From contig NZ_MRDL01000031.1 of the NCBI RefSeq assembly GCF_002008365.1, positions 1-64,000 on the forward strand: a stretch of DNA of 64,000 nt, given 5' to 3'. Origin of the DNA: Rhizobium leguminosarum bv. viciae USDA 2370. GTDB lineage: Bacteria > Pseudomonadota > Alphaproteobacteria > Rhizobiales > Rhizobiaceae. Both the position numbers and the translations under genes were made by a program. Of the stretch, positions 1 to 8,435 are shown in pieces (positions within the stretch are counted from its first letter, which is position 1; each line of letters starts with the position of its first letter). Below the pieces are notes generated by a model that searched no databases, was not told where the DNA came from, and saw only the letters and a list, made by a program, of their open reading frames with translations.

Positions 1-96
1 GTTGCTCACACCGCGCCATTTGGCGTATTCAAAGCCGCCGAGGCTCTAACCGCCGCTGGATGAAAGTTCAGTGGCAGGTCAACGGTTCATAGCGGC

Positions 97-306
97 GTGT
101 GGGAGGCGACACCCGGCGAGACGCGCTCGATCAAGGGTGAGACGTTCGAGTTCTGCCACATCCTTTCCGGTCTGATCGAACTCACGCCGGAAGGCGGCGA
201 ACCGGTGGTCTACAAGGCCGGCGACAGCTTCGTCATGAAGCCGGGCTTCGTTGGCGTCTGGAAGACGATCGAGACGGTGCGCAAGATCTACGTCACCGTG
301 TCGTGA
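97..306 (+). CDS. C-terminal cupin domain (DUF861/Cupin_3 type), probably a 5'-truncated gene
   Basis: The 69-residue frame starting at a GTG reads as the C-terminal half of a small cupin: GVWEATPG, an EFCHILSG strand pair and the AGDSFVMKPGF turn are typical of the Cupin_3 (DUF861) family, whose members are usually about 110-120 residues. The missing N-terminal third should lie upstream. The same frame continues back to the window edge (VFKAAEALTAAG is compatible with such an N-terminus) but is cut by TGA at 61-63, and the spacing to GVWEATPG is shorter than usual. The gene therefore looks broken by deletion or point change, although a downstream GTG start cannot be excluded. Such cupins often sit beside amine or aldehyde oxidation genes, as here. 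No ligand can be assigned. Confidence 0.6.
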   Translation: MWEATPGETRSIKGETFEFCHILSGLIELTPEGGEPVVYKAGDSFVMKPGFVGVWKTIETVRKIYVTVS

Positions 307-327
307 TGCCGACGCCGTAGATTTGAC

Positions 328-367
328 TGCCGCATCGGCGAAAACGCAATTTTTCGCCGCTGCGGCA
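328..367. repeat. Near-perfect 17-bp inverted repeat with 6-nt loop
   Basis: The arms 328-344 and 351-367 pair over 17 positions with one mismatch (T335 against C360). The top of the stem is four A paired with four T around the loop CGCAAT. There is no T-run after the stem on either strand, so it is not a classical intrinsic terminator. It lies between the cupin stop and the aldehyde dehydrogenase start and could end or process the upstream transcript, or act as an operator for the downstream operon. Confidence 0.6.
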
Positions 368-435
368 TCACCGGTCGATGCATGCTGCTCGCATTCCCCA
401 GTTAGGCTTGCCTCAGCCCATCCCGAGGACATGCG

Positions 436-1899
436 ATGACACTCAGCTTCGATCCGAACACGATATCCTTGCCCGTCGGACATTTCATTGGCGGGCGGCT
501 GGTTCCGGCCGAGGCGGTCATCGACATGCATCGCCCATCCGACGGCAAGGCTTATGCCGGCTGTCCGCTGGCCGACGAAGCCCTTGTCGATCACGCCGTC
601 GAAACCGCCAGGACCGCATTGAAGACGAGCAATTGGGGCGGCATGCGGCCGCGCGAGCGCACCGTGGCGCTGCAGCGCTGGGCGGACCTGATCGAAGCCG
701 AGGCGGAGACCCTCGCCAGGCTCGAGGCGCTCTCCTCGACGCGGCCCATCGGTCATCTCGTCGCCGGCGACATCGCCGTCACCGCCGAACAGATCCGCTT
801 CTTTGCCGAGTTCGCCGACAAGGAAGGCGGCGACCTCGTCCCGACCGACGATGCGAACTTCGGCATGATCATGACGGAACCCTATGGCGTCGTCGGCGCC
901 ATCACACCCTGGAATTTTCCCTTGTCCATGGCCGGCTGGAAGCTCGGTCCGGCGCTGGCGGCAGGCAATGCGGTGGTGTTGAAGCCGTCGGAAATGACGC
1001 CGTTTTCGACGCTCTATCTCGCCGAACTTTCGGTGCGAGCCGGCCTGCCGGCCGGTCTCGTCAACATCGTGCTCGGCGACGGCCCGACCACCGGAAATGC
1101 CATCACCGGACATCCGGGCATCTCCAAAGTCAGCTTCACCGGCTCGACGGCGGCCGGCTCGGCGATCATGACCAATATCGCCCGCACCGGCGTCAAGCCG
1201 ATGACGCTGGAACTCGGCGGCAAAAGCCCGCAACTGGTCTTCGCCGATGCCGATCTCCAGCTTGCAGCCGGCGCAATCGCCGGCAGCATTCTCTCCAACG
1301 CCGGTCAGGCCTGCGTATGTGGATCCCGCCTCATCGTCGAGGCGACGGTGGCGGACGAACTCGCGGCAGCGCTCGTGGCCAGGCTGGCGGCCATCCGCCC
1401 CGGCCCCACCTGGGACGAGGCGACCGATTATTCGCCCGTCATCTCCGAACGCCAGATCGCCCGCATGGACGGCATCATCCGCGCCGCTATCGACGACGGC
1501 GCCGAATGCCTCACCGGTGGCCGCCGCCTCGACCGCGAGGGCTATTTCTACGCACCGACCCTGATTTCCGGCGTGACGGCAACATCGCCGGCGGTTCTCG
1601 AGGAAATCTTCGGACCGGTGCTGACCATTCAGACCTTCGATGACGAGGAGGAAGCGCTGAGGCTCGCCGACCATCCGGCCTATGGGCTCGCCGCCGGCCT
1701 CTTCACCCGCGACCTCTCGCGTGCCATCCGCGTGACCCGCCGCCTTCAGGCCGGCACCGTCTGGGTCAACCGCTACGGCCGCTCGCGCGACCATATCCTG
1801 CCGACCGGCGGCTATAAGCAGTCGGGCATCGGCAAGGATCTCGGCCGCGATGCCTATCTCGCCAACCGCAAGAGCAAGAGTGTGCTCATCAGCCTGTGA
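436..1899 (+). CDS. NAD(P)-dependent aldehyde dehydrogenase
   Basis: This 487-residue protein has the length and full domain order of the ALDH superfamily. The coenzyme-binding half contains TPWNFPL and a KPSE motif, FTGST closes the Rossmann part, the general-base Glu is in LELGGKSP, and the nucleophilic Cys is in NAGQACVC. The C-terminal EIFGPVL strand is present. It oxidises an aldehyde to its acid in the cytoplasm; the substrate cannot be read from the sequence, although resemblance to betaine or gamma-aminobutyraldehyde-type enzymes and the neighbouring semialdehyde dehydrogenase suggest an amine-derived aldehyde. The tartrate dehydrogenase-type gene follows after nine bases, so the two are almost certainly co-transcribed. 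Confidence 0.9.
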   Translation: MTLSFDPNTISLPVGHFIGGRLVPAEAVIDMHRPSDGKAYAGCPLADEALVDHAVETARTALKTSNWGGMRPRERTVALQRWADLIEAEAETLARLEALSSTRPIGHLVAGDIAVTAEQIRFFAEFADKEGGDLVPTDDANFGMIMTEPYGVVGAITPWNFPLSMAGWKLGPALAAGNAVVLKPSEMTPFSTLYLAELSVRAGLPAGLVNIVLGDGPTTGNAITGHPGISKVSFTGSTAAGSAIMTNIARTGVKPMTLELGGKSPQLVFADADLQLAAGAIAGSILSNAGQACVCGSRLIVEATVADELAAALVARLAAIRPGPTWDEATDYSPVISERQIARMDGIIRAAIDDGAECLTGGRRLDREGYFYAPTLISGVTATSPAVLEEIFGPVLTIQTFDDEEEALRLADHPAYGLAAGLFTRDLSRAIRVTRRLQAGTVWVNRYGRSRDHILPTGGYKQSGIGKDLGRDAYLANRKSKSVLISL

Positions 1900-1908
1900 G
1901 GACCTGCG

Positions 1909-2952
1909 ATGAAGACCTACAAGATCGCCCTTCTGCCCGGAGACGGCATCGGCCGCGACGTGACGGCAGCAGCCTGGGCCGTGCTCGTAAAGGCGGCTCA
2001 ATCGAACGGATTTTCTCTTGATGCAACCAGCTATCCCTGGTCCTGCGACTACTATCTGGAGAACGGCAGCATGATGCCCGCCGATGGCATCGAAACGCTC
2101 AGGTCCTTCGATGCCATCCTGCTCGGTGCCGTCGGCTGGCCTCGCAAGGTACCGGATTCCGTGTCGCTGCACGGACTTCTGCTGCCGATCCGCAAGGCTT
2201 TCGTGCAATATGCCAATATCCGCCCGCACCGGCTGCTGCCGGGTGTGCAGGGGCCGTTGCGGTCTGACGGCTTCGACATCCTCTGCATTCGTGAAAATAC
2301 CGAGGGCGAATATTCCGGCGCCGGTGGCCGCGTCCACCAGGGCGCCGATAATGAGGTAGCGGTCGAGACTTCGATTTTCACCCGCAAGGGGGTTGAGCGC
2401 ATCCTGCGTTTCGGCTTTGAGCAGGCGCGTGCGCGCAGCGGCAAGCTTGCCTCGGTGACGAAGTCCAACGCCCAGAAATATTCGATGGTCTTCTGGGACG
2501 AGATCACCCAGAAGCTTTCTGCGGAATATCCCGATGTCGAGGTGACCAGCTACCATATCGACGCCATGGCCGCCCGCATGGTCATGGCGCCTGATAGTCT
2601 CGACGTCGTGGTCGCCTCCAACCTGTTCGGCGATATCCTGACCGACCTCGGCGCTGCCATCCAGGGGGGGCTCGGCTTTGCAGCCTCCGCCAATATCAAT
2701 CCCGATCGCTCGGCGCCATCGATGTTCGAACCGGTCCACGGCTCCGCGCCCGATATCGCTCATCTCGGCATCGCCAATCCGATCGCCGCCATCTGGTCGG
2801 GCGCGATGATGCTCGAGCATTTGGGAGAAGCGGCTGCCGCCGCAAGGGTGATGGCCGCAATCGAGGCGACGACGGCACGCGGCATCGGCGCAATTCCCGG
2901 CAAGGACAAGACGGACGCGATCACGGCATCGGTGCTTTCGGCACTTGGCTGA
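1909..2952 (+). CDS. Tartrate dehydrogenase/decarboxylase or D-malate dehydrogenase family
   Basis: This 347-residue protein belongs to the isocitrate/isopropylmalate dehydrogenase fold. LLPGDGIGRDV is the N-terminal signature, and the WSCDYY segment and LHGLLLPIRK helix are characteristic of the tartrate/D-malate branch (TtuC/DmlA). ENTEGEYSG binds the substrate carboxylate. The catalytic Lys (SVTKSNAQKYS), the Tyr/Lys region and the metal aspartates (DAMAARMV, NLFGDILTDL) are all present, as is the NAD site FEPVHGSAPDIA. It oxidises and decarboxylates a 2-hydroxy diacid such as D-malate or tartrate. It begins nine bases after the aldehyde dehydrogenase and is followed by a semialdehyde dehydrogenase. 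The 13-bp tandem duplication at its stop codon is described separately. Confidence 0.9.
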   Translation: MKTYKIALLPGDGIGRDVTAAAWAVLVKAAQSNGFSLDATSYPWSCDYYLENGSMMPADGIETLRSFDAILLGAVGWPRKVPDSVSLHGLLLPIRKAFVQYANIRPHRLLPGVQGPLRSDGFDILCIRENTEGEYSGAGGRVHQGADNEVAVETSIFTRKGVERILRFGFEQARARSGKLASVTKSNAQKYSMVFWDEITQKLSAEYPDVEVTSYHIDAMAARMVMAPDSLDVVVASNLFGDILTDLGAAIQGGLGFAASANINPDRSAPSMFEPVHGSAPDIAHLGIANPIAAIWSGAMMLEHLGEAAAAARVMAAIEATTARGIGAIPGKDKTDAITASVLSALG

Positions 2953-2972
2953 TCAATGGGGCTGATCAATGG
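2947..2972 (+). repeat. Perfect 13-bp tandem duplication spanning a stop codon
   Basis: GGCTGATCAATGG occurs twice head to tail at 2947-2959 and 2960-2972. The first copy contains the TGA stop of the upstream dehydrogenase; the second introduces an extra in-frame ATG (2969) just ahead of the real start of the next gene. A related sequence (GGCTGATCGATGG) recurs near 3020 inside the next gene, which may have seeded slippage. Confidence 0.85.
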
Positions 2973-2980
2973 AGAACAGA

Positions 2981-4438
2981 ATGAACAGATTAAGGGATAG
3001 CGGCCTGTTTCGTGAGCAAGGGCTGATCGATGGAGAATGGCGCGGGGCCGCAGCCGGGCGCACGATCGAGGTGATCGACCCGGCGACGCAGCATGTGCTG
3101 GGCACAGTGCCCGACATGGACGGAGCCGATACGAGGGAGGCAATCGCCGCGGCGGAGAAAGCCTTTGGTCCATGGCGCGCAAAGACCAATGCCGAGCGTG
3201 GCGCATTGCTGGAAGCCTGGCACGATCTGATGCTCGACAATATCGAGGATCTGGCGCTGATCCTCACCCGCGAGCAGGGCAAGCCACTGACGGAAGCGCG
3301 CGGCGAAATCCGCTATGGCGCCTCGTTCATCAAATGGTTTTCCGAGGAGGCGCGCCGCATCGGTGGAACGACCATTCCCTCGCCGACGACGGACCGGCGG
3401 ATCGTCGTTCTGAAGGAGCCTGTCGGCGTGTCGGCGATCATCACGCCGTGGAATTTTCCGAATGCGATGATTACCCGCAAGGTCGGGCCGGCACTCGCCG
3501 CAGGCTGCACCGTCGTCATCAAGCCATCGGACCTGACTCCCTATTCGGCGCTGGCACTTGGCGTGCTGGCGGAACGCGCCGGCATCCCGAAGGGCGTCAT
3601 CAATATCGTCACCGGCATGCCGGCTGCGATCGGCGACGAGCTGATGGCCAACCAGACCGTCCGCAAGATCTCTTTCACCGGCTCGACCCGCGTCGGCTCT
3701 CTGCTGATGCGCGGCGCGGCCGACAGCGTCAAGCGGCTCAGCCTCGAACTCGGCGGCAACGCGCCCTTCATCGTCTTCGACGACGCCGATCTCGATCTTG
3801 CCGTGGAAGGCGCAATCGCATCGAAATTCCGCAATGGCGGGCAGACCTGCGTTTGCGCCAACCGCCTTCTCGTCCAGTCCGGTGTCTATGAGGCCTTCGC
3901 CGCCAAACTTTCCGCACGCGTATCGGCCATGAAGGTCGGGGCCGGCACGGATGCCGGTACGGATATCGGGCCGATGATCAACAAGGCGGCGATCGAGAAG
4001 ATCAAGCGTCATGTCGACGATGCGGTGGAAAAGGGAGCAAGGATCCTCGCCACCGCGGGTTCCGTGCCTGAAGGCGATCAATATGCGGTGCCGATGGTGC
4101 TCGGCGGTGCGACGACCGAGATGCAGCTTGCCAGCGAAGAGACCTTCGGCCCCGTTGCCCCGCTTTTTCGTTTCGACAACGAGGAAGAGGCGATCCGCAT
4201 TGCCAACGCCACGCCCTTCGGCCTTGCCGCCTATTTCTATACCGAAAGCCTGAAACGCTCCTGGCGTGTCGCCGAAGCGCTCGAATTCGGCATGGTCGGC
4301 CTGAACACAGGGGCCATTTCGACCGAGGTCGCTCCCTTCGGCGGCGTCAAGCAGTCCGGCCTCGGCCGTGAAGGCGCGCAGTGCGGCATCGACGAATATC
4401 TGGAAATGAAGAGCTTCCACATCGGGGGGCTCAACTGA
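2981..4438 (+). CDS. gabD: NAD(P)-dependent succinate-semialdehyde dehydrogenase-type ALDH
   Basis: This is an ALDH of about 485 residues in the GabD class: ITPWNFPNAMITRK, KPSDLTP, FTGSTRVG, LELGGNAPFIVF (general-base Glu), NGGQTCVCANR (catalytic Cys) and EVAPFGGVKQSG near the C-terminus. GabD oxidises succinate semialdehyde to succinate in GABA and polyamine breakdown; close paralogues use glutarate or malonate semialdehydes, so the symbol is a family-level guess. I chose the ATG at 2981 because GGAG at 2971-2974 lies six bases upstream. The in-frame ATG at 2969 exists only through the 13-bp duplication and would overlap that ribosome binding site. It ends the first plus-strand operon. Confidence 0.85.
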   Translation: MNRLRDSGLFREQGLIDGEWRGAAAGRTIEVIDPATQHVLGTVPDMDGADTREAIAAAEKAFGPWRAKTNAERGALLEAWHDLMLDNIEDLALILTREQGKPLTEARGEIRYGASFIKWFSEEARRIGGTTIPSPTTDRRIVVLKEPVGVSAIITPWNFPNAMITRKVGPALAAGCTVVIKPSDLTPYSALALGVLAERAGIPKGVINIVTGMPAAIGDELMANQTVRKISFTGSTRVGSLLMRGAADSVKRLSLELGGNAPFIVFDDADLDLAVEGAIASKFRNGGQTCVCANRLLVQSGVYEAFAAKLSARVSAMKVGAGTDAGTDIGPMINKAAIEKIKRHVDDAVEKGARILATAGSVPEGDQYAVPMVLGGATTEMQLASEETFGPVAPLFRFDNEEEAIRIANATPFGLAAYFYTESLKRSWRVAEALEFGMVGLNTGAISTEVAPFGGVKQSGLGREGAQCGIDEYLEMKSFHIGGLN

Positions 4439-4451
4439 CCAGCGGTAGAGC

Positions 4452-4494
4452 AAAAGAAAATGGGCGCCGTGGACTCATCCTCGGCGCCCTTTTT
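4452..4494. terminator. Bidirectional intrinsic terminator
   Basis: The stem GGGCGCCG (4462-4469) pairs with CGGCGCCC (4482-4489), followed on the plus strand by five T (4490-4494) and preceded by an A-rich run (4452-4460) that gives a T-run on the minus strand. It lies between two convergent genes (stops at 4438 and 4511), exactly where a shared terminator is expected. Confidence 0.9.
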
Positions 4495-4510
4495 CGTACT
4501 CGCTGATGCT

Positions 4511-5785
4511 TTACTGAAACCGGTCGAGTGTCTTGTAGTACAAGCCCACCAGCGGCAGGAACCAAGGTTTTCCGAAATGGCCGGGGACGGCGGGCCAGTC
4601 GAGCCCCTTGATCGGGTTACGGTCGGCCTTGCCAAGGATGGCGTCGGCCATGATCATGCCGAGATGGGTGGAGAGTTGGGCGCCGTGGCCGGAATAGCCC
4701 ATGGCATACCAGACACCATCGACATAGCCGGCGCGGGGATAGCGGTCCTTGGTCATATCGACGAGCCCGCCCCAGCAATAGTCGATTTCGACGCCGGCAA
4801 GCTGCGGGAAGATTTCAGCAAGGCTGGCGCGCAGAATATCGCCGCTCCTTGCGTCCGATCGTTGATCCGACGTCGCGGAAAACCGGGCGCGACCGCCGAA
4901 GATCAGCCGCTTGTCGGGCGACAGCCGGAAATAGTTGCCGATGTTCATCGACGTGACACAGGTGCGGTTGCCGGGCATCGTAGCGGCGATTTCGGCGTCG
5001 GTCAGCGGACGGGTGGCGATCAGGAAGCTGCCGACGGAAACGATCCGGCGGCGGAAATAGTTAAAGAGCGACGGCGTATAGGCGCCTGTCGCGACCAGCA
5101 CGTGGTCTGCTGTGACGGTGCCCCGTGCGGTCGTCAGGCTGTGGCGACCATTGCCCTGCCGGTGTGCGCTCACCGCCGCCCCTTCGAAGATGGTGGCGCC
5201 GTGGCGGGCGGCTGCCGTGGCGAGCCCGGCGACATAACGGCCCATATGCATCATTGCACTCTTCTTCGAGAGCATGGCGCCATGGAAGGGCGAGCAGACC
5301 TCGCTTTTCAGGTCACTCGCGGTCAGAAGTGCCGTGTCCGGATCGACTTCTCTGTGAACAGCCTCGAAATTGCGGGCAATGGCATCGAAATGCTGCGGCT
5401 TGGAAGCGAGCTTCAGCTTGCCGGCGCGGCGGAAATTGCAGTCGATTCCCTCTTCGGCAATGATCGCCTCGATCGTGTCGATGGAATCGTCGAACGCCTT
5501 GTAGAGGGCGACGGCCCGCTCCACGCCGAGTGCGGACTTGGCGGACAGGAAACTGTGGGCGAGCCCGTTGTTGAGGTGGCCGCCATTGCGCCCCGACGCT
5601 CCCCAGCCGACCCGTTCGGCTTCCAGCACCACGACCTTGACGCCGGCCTTTGCAAGCTGGCGCGCCGCGGCAAGCCCGGTAAAGCCGGCGCCGATGATGG
5701 CGACGTCGTAATGTCCTTCGACGGGGCCTTGTGCGCCGCCGGCAAAGGCTGGAGCCGTGTCGTGCCAGTAGGATTCGAACTGCAT
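4511..5785 (-). CDS. FAD-dependent oxidoreductase, DAO/PuuB-like amine oxidase family
   Basis: The 424-residue protein starts with a short leader (MQFESYWHDTAP) typical of gamma-glutamylputrescine oxidase-like enzymes. The dinucleotide motif DVAIIGAGFTGLAAAR follows, then the FAD contact GASGRNGGHLNNG, and the C-terminal GY(S)GHGAQLSTHLG that closes the DAO fold. Such enzymes oxidise an amine or N-substituted amino acid and pass electrons to oxygen or the quinone pool. The start at 5785 is supported by GGAG upstream on the minus strand; longer in-frame starts would run into the preceding HAD gene. It is downstream of that HAD gene, 13 bases away, so the two form an operon. Nearby aldehyde and semialdehyde dehydrogenases make an amine-to-aldehyde-to-acid route plausible. 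Confidence 0.88.
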   Translation of the reverse strand: MQFESYWHDTAPAFAGGAQGPVEGHYDVAIIGAGFTGLAAARQLAKAGVKVVVLEAERVGWGASGRNGGHLNNGLAHSFLSAKSALGVERAVALYKAFDDSIDTIEAIIAEEGIDCNFRRAGKLKLASKPQHFDAIARNFEAVHREVDPDTALLTASDLKSEVCSPFHGAMLSKKSAMMHMGRYVAGLATAAARHGATIFEGAAVSAHRQGNGRHSLTTARGTVTADHVLVATGAYTPSLFNYFRRRIVSVGSFLIATRPLTDAEIAATMPGNRTCVTSMNIGNYFRLSPDKRLIFGGRARFSATSDQRSDARSGDILRASLAEIFPQLAGVEIDYCWGGLVDMTKDRYPRAGYVDGVWYAMGYSGHGAQLSTHLGMIMADAILGKADRNPIKGLDWPAVPGHFGKPWFLPLVGLYYKTLDRFQ

Positions 5786-5798
5786 CCGCGTGTCTCCG

Positions 5799-6467
5799 TC
5801 AGAGCCCGACGACGCCAGGCAGGCCGGAGATGTCAGGAATTTCGACATAACCGTAATAGGGGTTGGCAGGCTCATGGCCGCGATTGACCCAAACCTTGTT
5901 CTTGATGCCGAGATCGTGGGCCGACATCAGGTCGTAGCGGAAGGAGGACGAGCAATGCAGCACGTCTTCCGGCCCGCAGCCCAGCATATCGAGCATGTAT
6001 TCAAAGCCCTTGAAGCGTGGCTTATAGGACTGCGCCTGCTCGGCGGTATAGACCGCATGGAAGGGCGCGCCCAGTTTTTCGACGTTCGACATGATCTGCG
6101 AATTCATGGCGTTGGAGAGGATGACCAAAGGGATTTCCTTGGCGACCTTGGCGAGACCGGCCGGGACATCCGAATGCGGCCCCCAGGTTGGGACCCGCTC
6201 ATAGATCATCCGGGCGGCTTCATCGCGAAATGTCACGCCGTTGCGCTTGCATGTCCGCTCGAGCGAATTGTGCACCACCTCGGCATAGGGTTTCCAGTCG
6301 CCCAGGATCTCGTCGAGCCGATAGGCGGCGAAATTCTTGATGAACTCCGCCATGCGCCGCTCGTCGAGCTCTTCGCCGTAGAGGTCGCGCGCCGCTTCCG
6401 CCATCTGAAAGTTGGTCAGCGTGCCGTAGCAGTCGAAGGTGATGTATTTCGGACGGAACGTCGTCAT
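5799..6467 (-). CDS. HAD-superfamily hydrolase, type II haloacid dehalogenase-like
   Basis: This 222-residue protein shows the HAD motifs in order: motif I TFDCYGTLTNF with the nucleophilic Asp, motif II LSNAMN, motif III Lys in AQSYKPRFKGFEY, and the motif IV region CSSSFRYDLMSAHDLG. This spacing is that of the DhlB-type (type II) haloacid dehalogenase subgroup, most of which act as phosphatases or dehalogenases of unknown substrate. The start at 6467 has AAGGA at a good distance; an upstream extension of 59 residues in the same frame is low-complexity and not family-like. It precedes the DAO-type oxidase in the same operon. A second, related HAD protein is encoded at 15626-16339. Confidence 0.88.
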   Translation of the reverse strand: MTTFRPKYITFDCYGTLTNFQMAEAARDLYGEELDERRMAEFIKNFAAYRLDEILGDWKPYAEVVHNSLERTCKRNGVTFRDEAARMIYERVPTWGPHSDVPAGLAKVAKEIPLVILSNAMNSQIMSNVEKLGAPFHAVYTAEQAQSYKPRFKGFEYMLDMLGCGPEDVLHCSSSFRYDLMSAHDLGIKNKVWVNRGHEPANPYYGYVEIPDISGLPGVVGL

Positions 6468-6640
6468 CTGCGTATCCTTGAGCGATCGGAACTGGGGACG
6501 TGTCACAATCATAGGCACCGCTTCACCCACAGCTCGCCTGAATTGGCGGCATCGGAAGCAGAATCTATCGTATCGAAAGCTGGGTTTGGCGGAAGGTTGC
6601 GCGCTTTCACCCGCGGTCAACGGCCAGCGGAGTGACGCCT

Positions 6641-7315
6641 TCAATCGCCGTCGTGATCGTGATCGTGATGCGACGGGAGGTCGAGGCCGAAGGTGTTGAC
6701 GAGATCGGCCACCTGCGCCGGACTGAGAAAACGGGGATTGAGGTTGCGCAACAGCAGATAGAGCTTCGCCGTTTCCTCCAGTTCCTCGGTCGCAAAGACC
6801 GCCGCCTCCAGGCTGTCGCCGGCAACAACAGGTCCGTGATTGGCCAGAAGCACCGACGAATACTTGCCCGCCAGCCCGCGGATGGCGTCGGCCACATCAG
6901 GATCGCCGGGACGATAATAGGGCACCAGCGCGGTTTCGCCGGCGCGCATGAGATAATATGGCGTCATCGGCGGCAGGGCGGCGCGCGGATCGATTTCCGG
7001 CAGCATGGTCAGTGCCACCGCATGGGTGGAGTGAAGATGGACGATGGCGCGGGCGCTGCCGCGCGTATCGTAGAGGGCGGTGTGCAGCGGGATCTCCTTG
7101 GTCGGCTTGTCGCCGGACAGGAGCCGGCCTTCAGCATCGAGCCTGGAAATCCGTGCCGGGTCGAGAAAGCCGAGCGAGGCGTTGGTCGGCGTGACCAGCC
7201 AGCCACCGTCCTCCAGCCGCAACGATATGTTGCCCGACGAACCGGGCGTCAGCCCACGCTCGAACAGCGAGCGGCCGTATCGGCAGATTTCCTCACGCAG
7301 GCGCGCTTCGGACAT
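6641..7315 (-). CDS. otnC: 3-oxo-tetronate 4-phosphate decarboxylase (class II aldolase family)
   Basis: At 224 residues it is a class II aldolase/adducin protein: SSGNIS phosphate loop, the Zn-binding pair HLHSTH and the later LLANHGPVV segment. OtnC enzymes decarboxylate 3-oxo-tetronate 4-phosphate to dihydroxyacetone phosphate. The assignment is strengthened by the kinase, isomerase and dehydrogenase of the same pathway at 9956-12975. It lies 16 bases downstream of the lacI-type gene on the minus strand, with GGAGGA before the start, so regulator and decarboxylase share a transcript. The C-terminus is an unusual His/Asp tail (HHDHDHDGD) that could bind a divalent metal; that is inference. 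Confidence 0.9.
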   Translation of the reverse strand: MSEARLREEICRYGRSLFERGLTPGSSGNISLRLEDGGWLVTPTNASLGFLDPARISRLDAEGRLLSGDKPTKEIPLHTALYDTRGSARAIVHLHSTHAVALTMLPEIDPRAALPPMTPYYLMRAGETALVPYYRPGDPDVADAIRGLAGKYSSVLLANHGPVVAGDSLEAAVFATEELEETAKLYLLLRNLNPRFLSPAQVADLVNTFGLDLPSHHDHDHDGD

Positions 7316-7331
7316 GACAGTTCCTCCAATA

Positions 7332-8330
7332 TTACGCAGTTGCCCCTTCGATCAGTTCAAAGCCGAGATCGACGGCCTGCGGTGGCGCATTAGCGACGAC
7401 CAGCTGCGCGGCTATCTGCCCCGTCGCCACGCGCGGCGTTCGGATGGTCGACAAGGGTTGCGGTGTTGCCCGGCCGATATCGAGGCCGTTATAGCCGAAA
7501 ATGGCAAGCTTCGAGGGGATCGCGATCCCTTGAGCCAGACAGTGAAAATAGCCGCCCAGCGCCATGTCGTCGTTGGAGAAATAAACCGCATCGAGATCGG
7601 TCGTGCGGGCAAGCAACCGCTCCAGCCCCAACCTGCCGTTTTCCACGGATGAAGCGCCTGCGAGAATTTCACGGCCGACGAGAGGGGCGTCATGCGCTTC
7701 GAGCGTTTCGCAAAAGCTGGAAAACCGCTTGCCGGCACGGGTATCGCGGTTCAGGTCGTGACCGACATAGCCGATCCGGCGATAACCCCGCTTGAGCAGG
7801 AAGGCAGCGCTCTCCCGTCCGGCCGCGCGGTTCGAGAAGCCGACGGCGATATCGAGAGCATCGCCGTCCAGATCGAGCAGTTCGACGATCCGACACCCGC
7901 TGGCGCGCAGCATCTTCACCGTACCCTCAGTATGCTCGTACCCTGCCAGCATGACCGCCGCCGGCCGCCAGGCAAGCATCGCGGCGGCGAGCGCTTCCTC
8001 CTTGCCCGGATCATAGTCGGTCACGGAGAATACCGCCTGATACCGGTTTTCCTCCAGAACGGCGCTGGCACCGCGCAGCACATCGGGGAAGACGATGTTG
8101 GACAGCGAGGGAATGACGAAGGCGACAAGACGCGAACCGGTGGAGGCAAGCGTTCCCGCGATCCGGTTCGGCACATAGCCCAGCCGCTCGACCGCGGCCA
8201 TCACCCGCTCGCGCGTCTTGCCGGAAAACGAACCGTGGTTGCGCAGCACGCGCGACACCGTGCTCTCGCCAACACCGGCCGCTTCCGCGACCTCGGCAAG
8301 CGTTACCGTCGGTTGATGTTTGAATTCCAT
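7332..8330 (-). CDS. LacI-family transcriptional regulator of the tetronate operon
   Basis: The N-terminal helix-turn-helix (residues 9-30, TLAEVAEAAGVGESTVSRVLR) and hinge (YVPNRIAGTLAS) are canonical LacI-family elements. They are followed by a periplasmic-binding-protein-like effector domain resembling GntR/GalR gluconate-type repressors. At 332 residues it is full length. It is divergent from the MFS permease gene, and the intervening region carries three GGCAGCGC-type palindromes with central CG, the usual LacI-family operator design. It most likely represses both itself (with otnC) and the plus-strand permease-dehydrogenase-isomerase-kinase genes until a four-carbon acid sugar is present. 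The start codon lacks a strong ribosome binding site. Confidence 0.92.
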   Translation of the reverse strand: MEFKHQPTVTLAEVAEAAGVGESTVSRVLRNHGSFSGKTRERVMAAVERLGYVPNRIAGTLASTGSRLVAFVIPSLSNIVFPDVLRGASAVLEENRYQAVFSVTDYDPGKEEALAAAMLAWRPAAVMLAGYEHTEGTVKMLRASGCRIVELLDLDGDALDIAVGFSNRAAGRESAAFLLKRGYRRIGYVGHDLNRDTRAGKRFSSFCETLEAHDAPLVGREILAGASSVENGRLGLERLLARTTDLDAVYFSNDDMALGGYFHCLAQGIAIPSKLAIFGYNGLDIGRATPQPLSTIRTPRVATGQIAAQLVVANAPPQAVDLGFELIEGATA

Positions 8331-8435
8331 CGTTACGTTTGAACCCGACTGTTGAGGTGGTTATCCGGCCTGCCCGCCCGATGAGCACCGCGTTGCCACC
8401 ATTTTTCACCGCTCCCGCCAAGAAGCAAGGTTTTT

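Noticed and set aside
79..2820. A 913-codon open frame antisense to the aldehyde dehydrogenase and tartrate dehydrogenase genes
   Set aside because: It lies opposite two clear enzyme genes, its translation is low-complexity with no domain, and it follows from high GC3 removing antisense stops.
2990..5887. Long open frames antisense to the semialdehyde dehydrogenase (2990-4453) and to the DAO oxidase (4460-5887)
   Set aside because: Both mirror well-supported genes and show no family motifs or ribosome binding sites.
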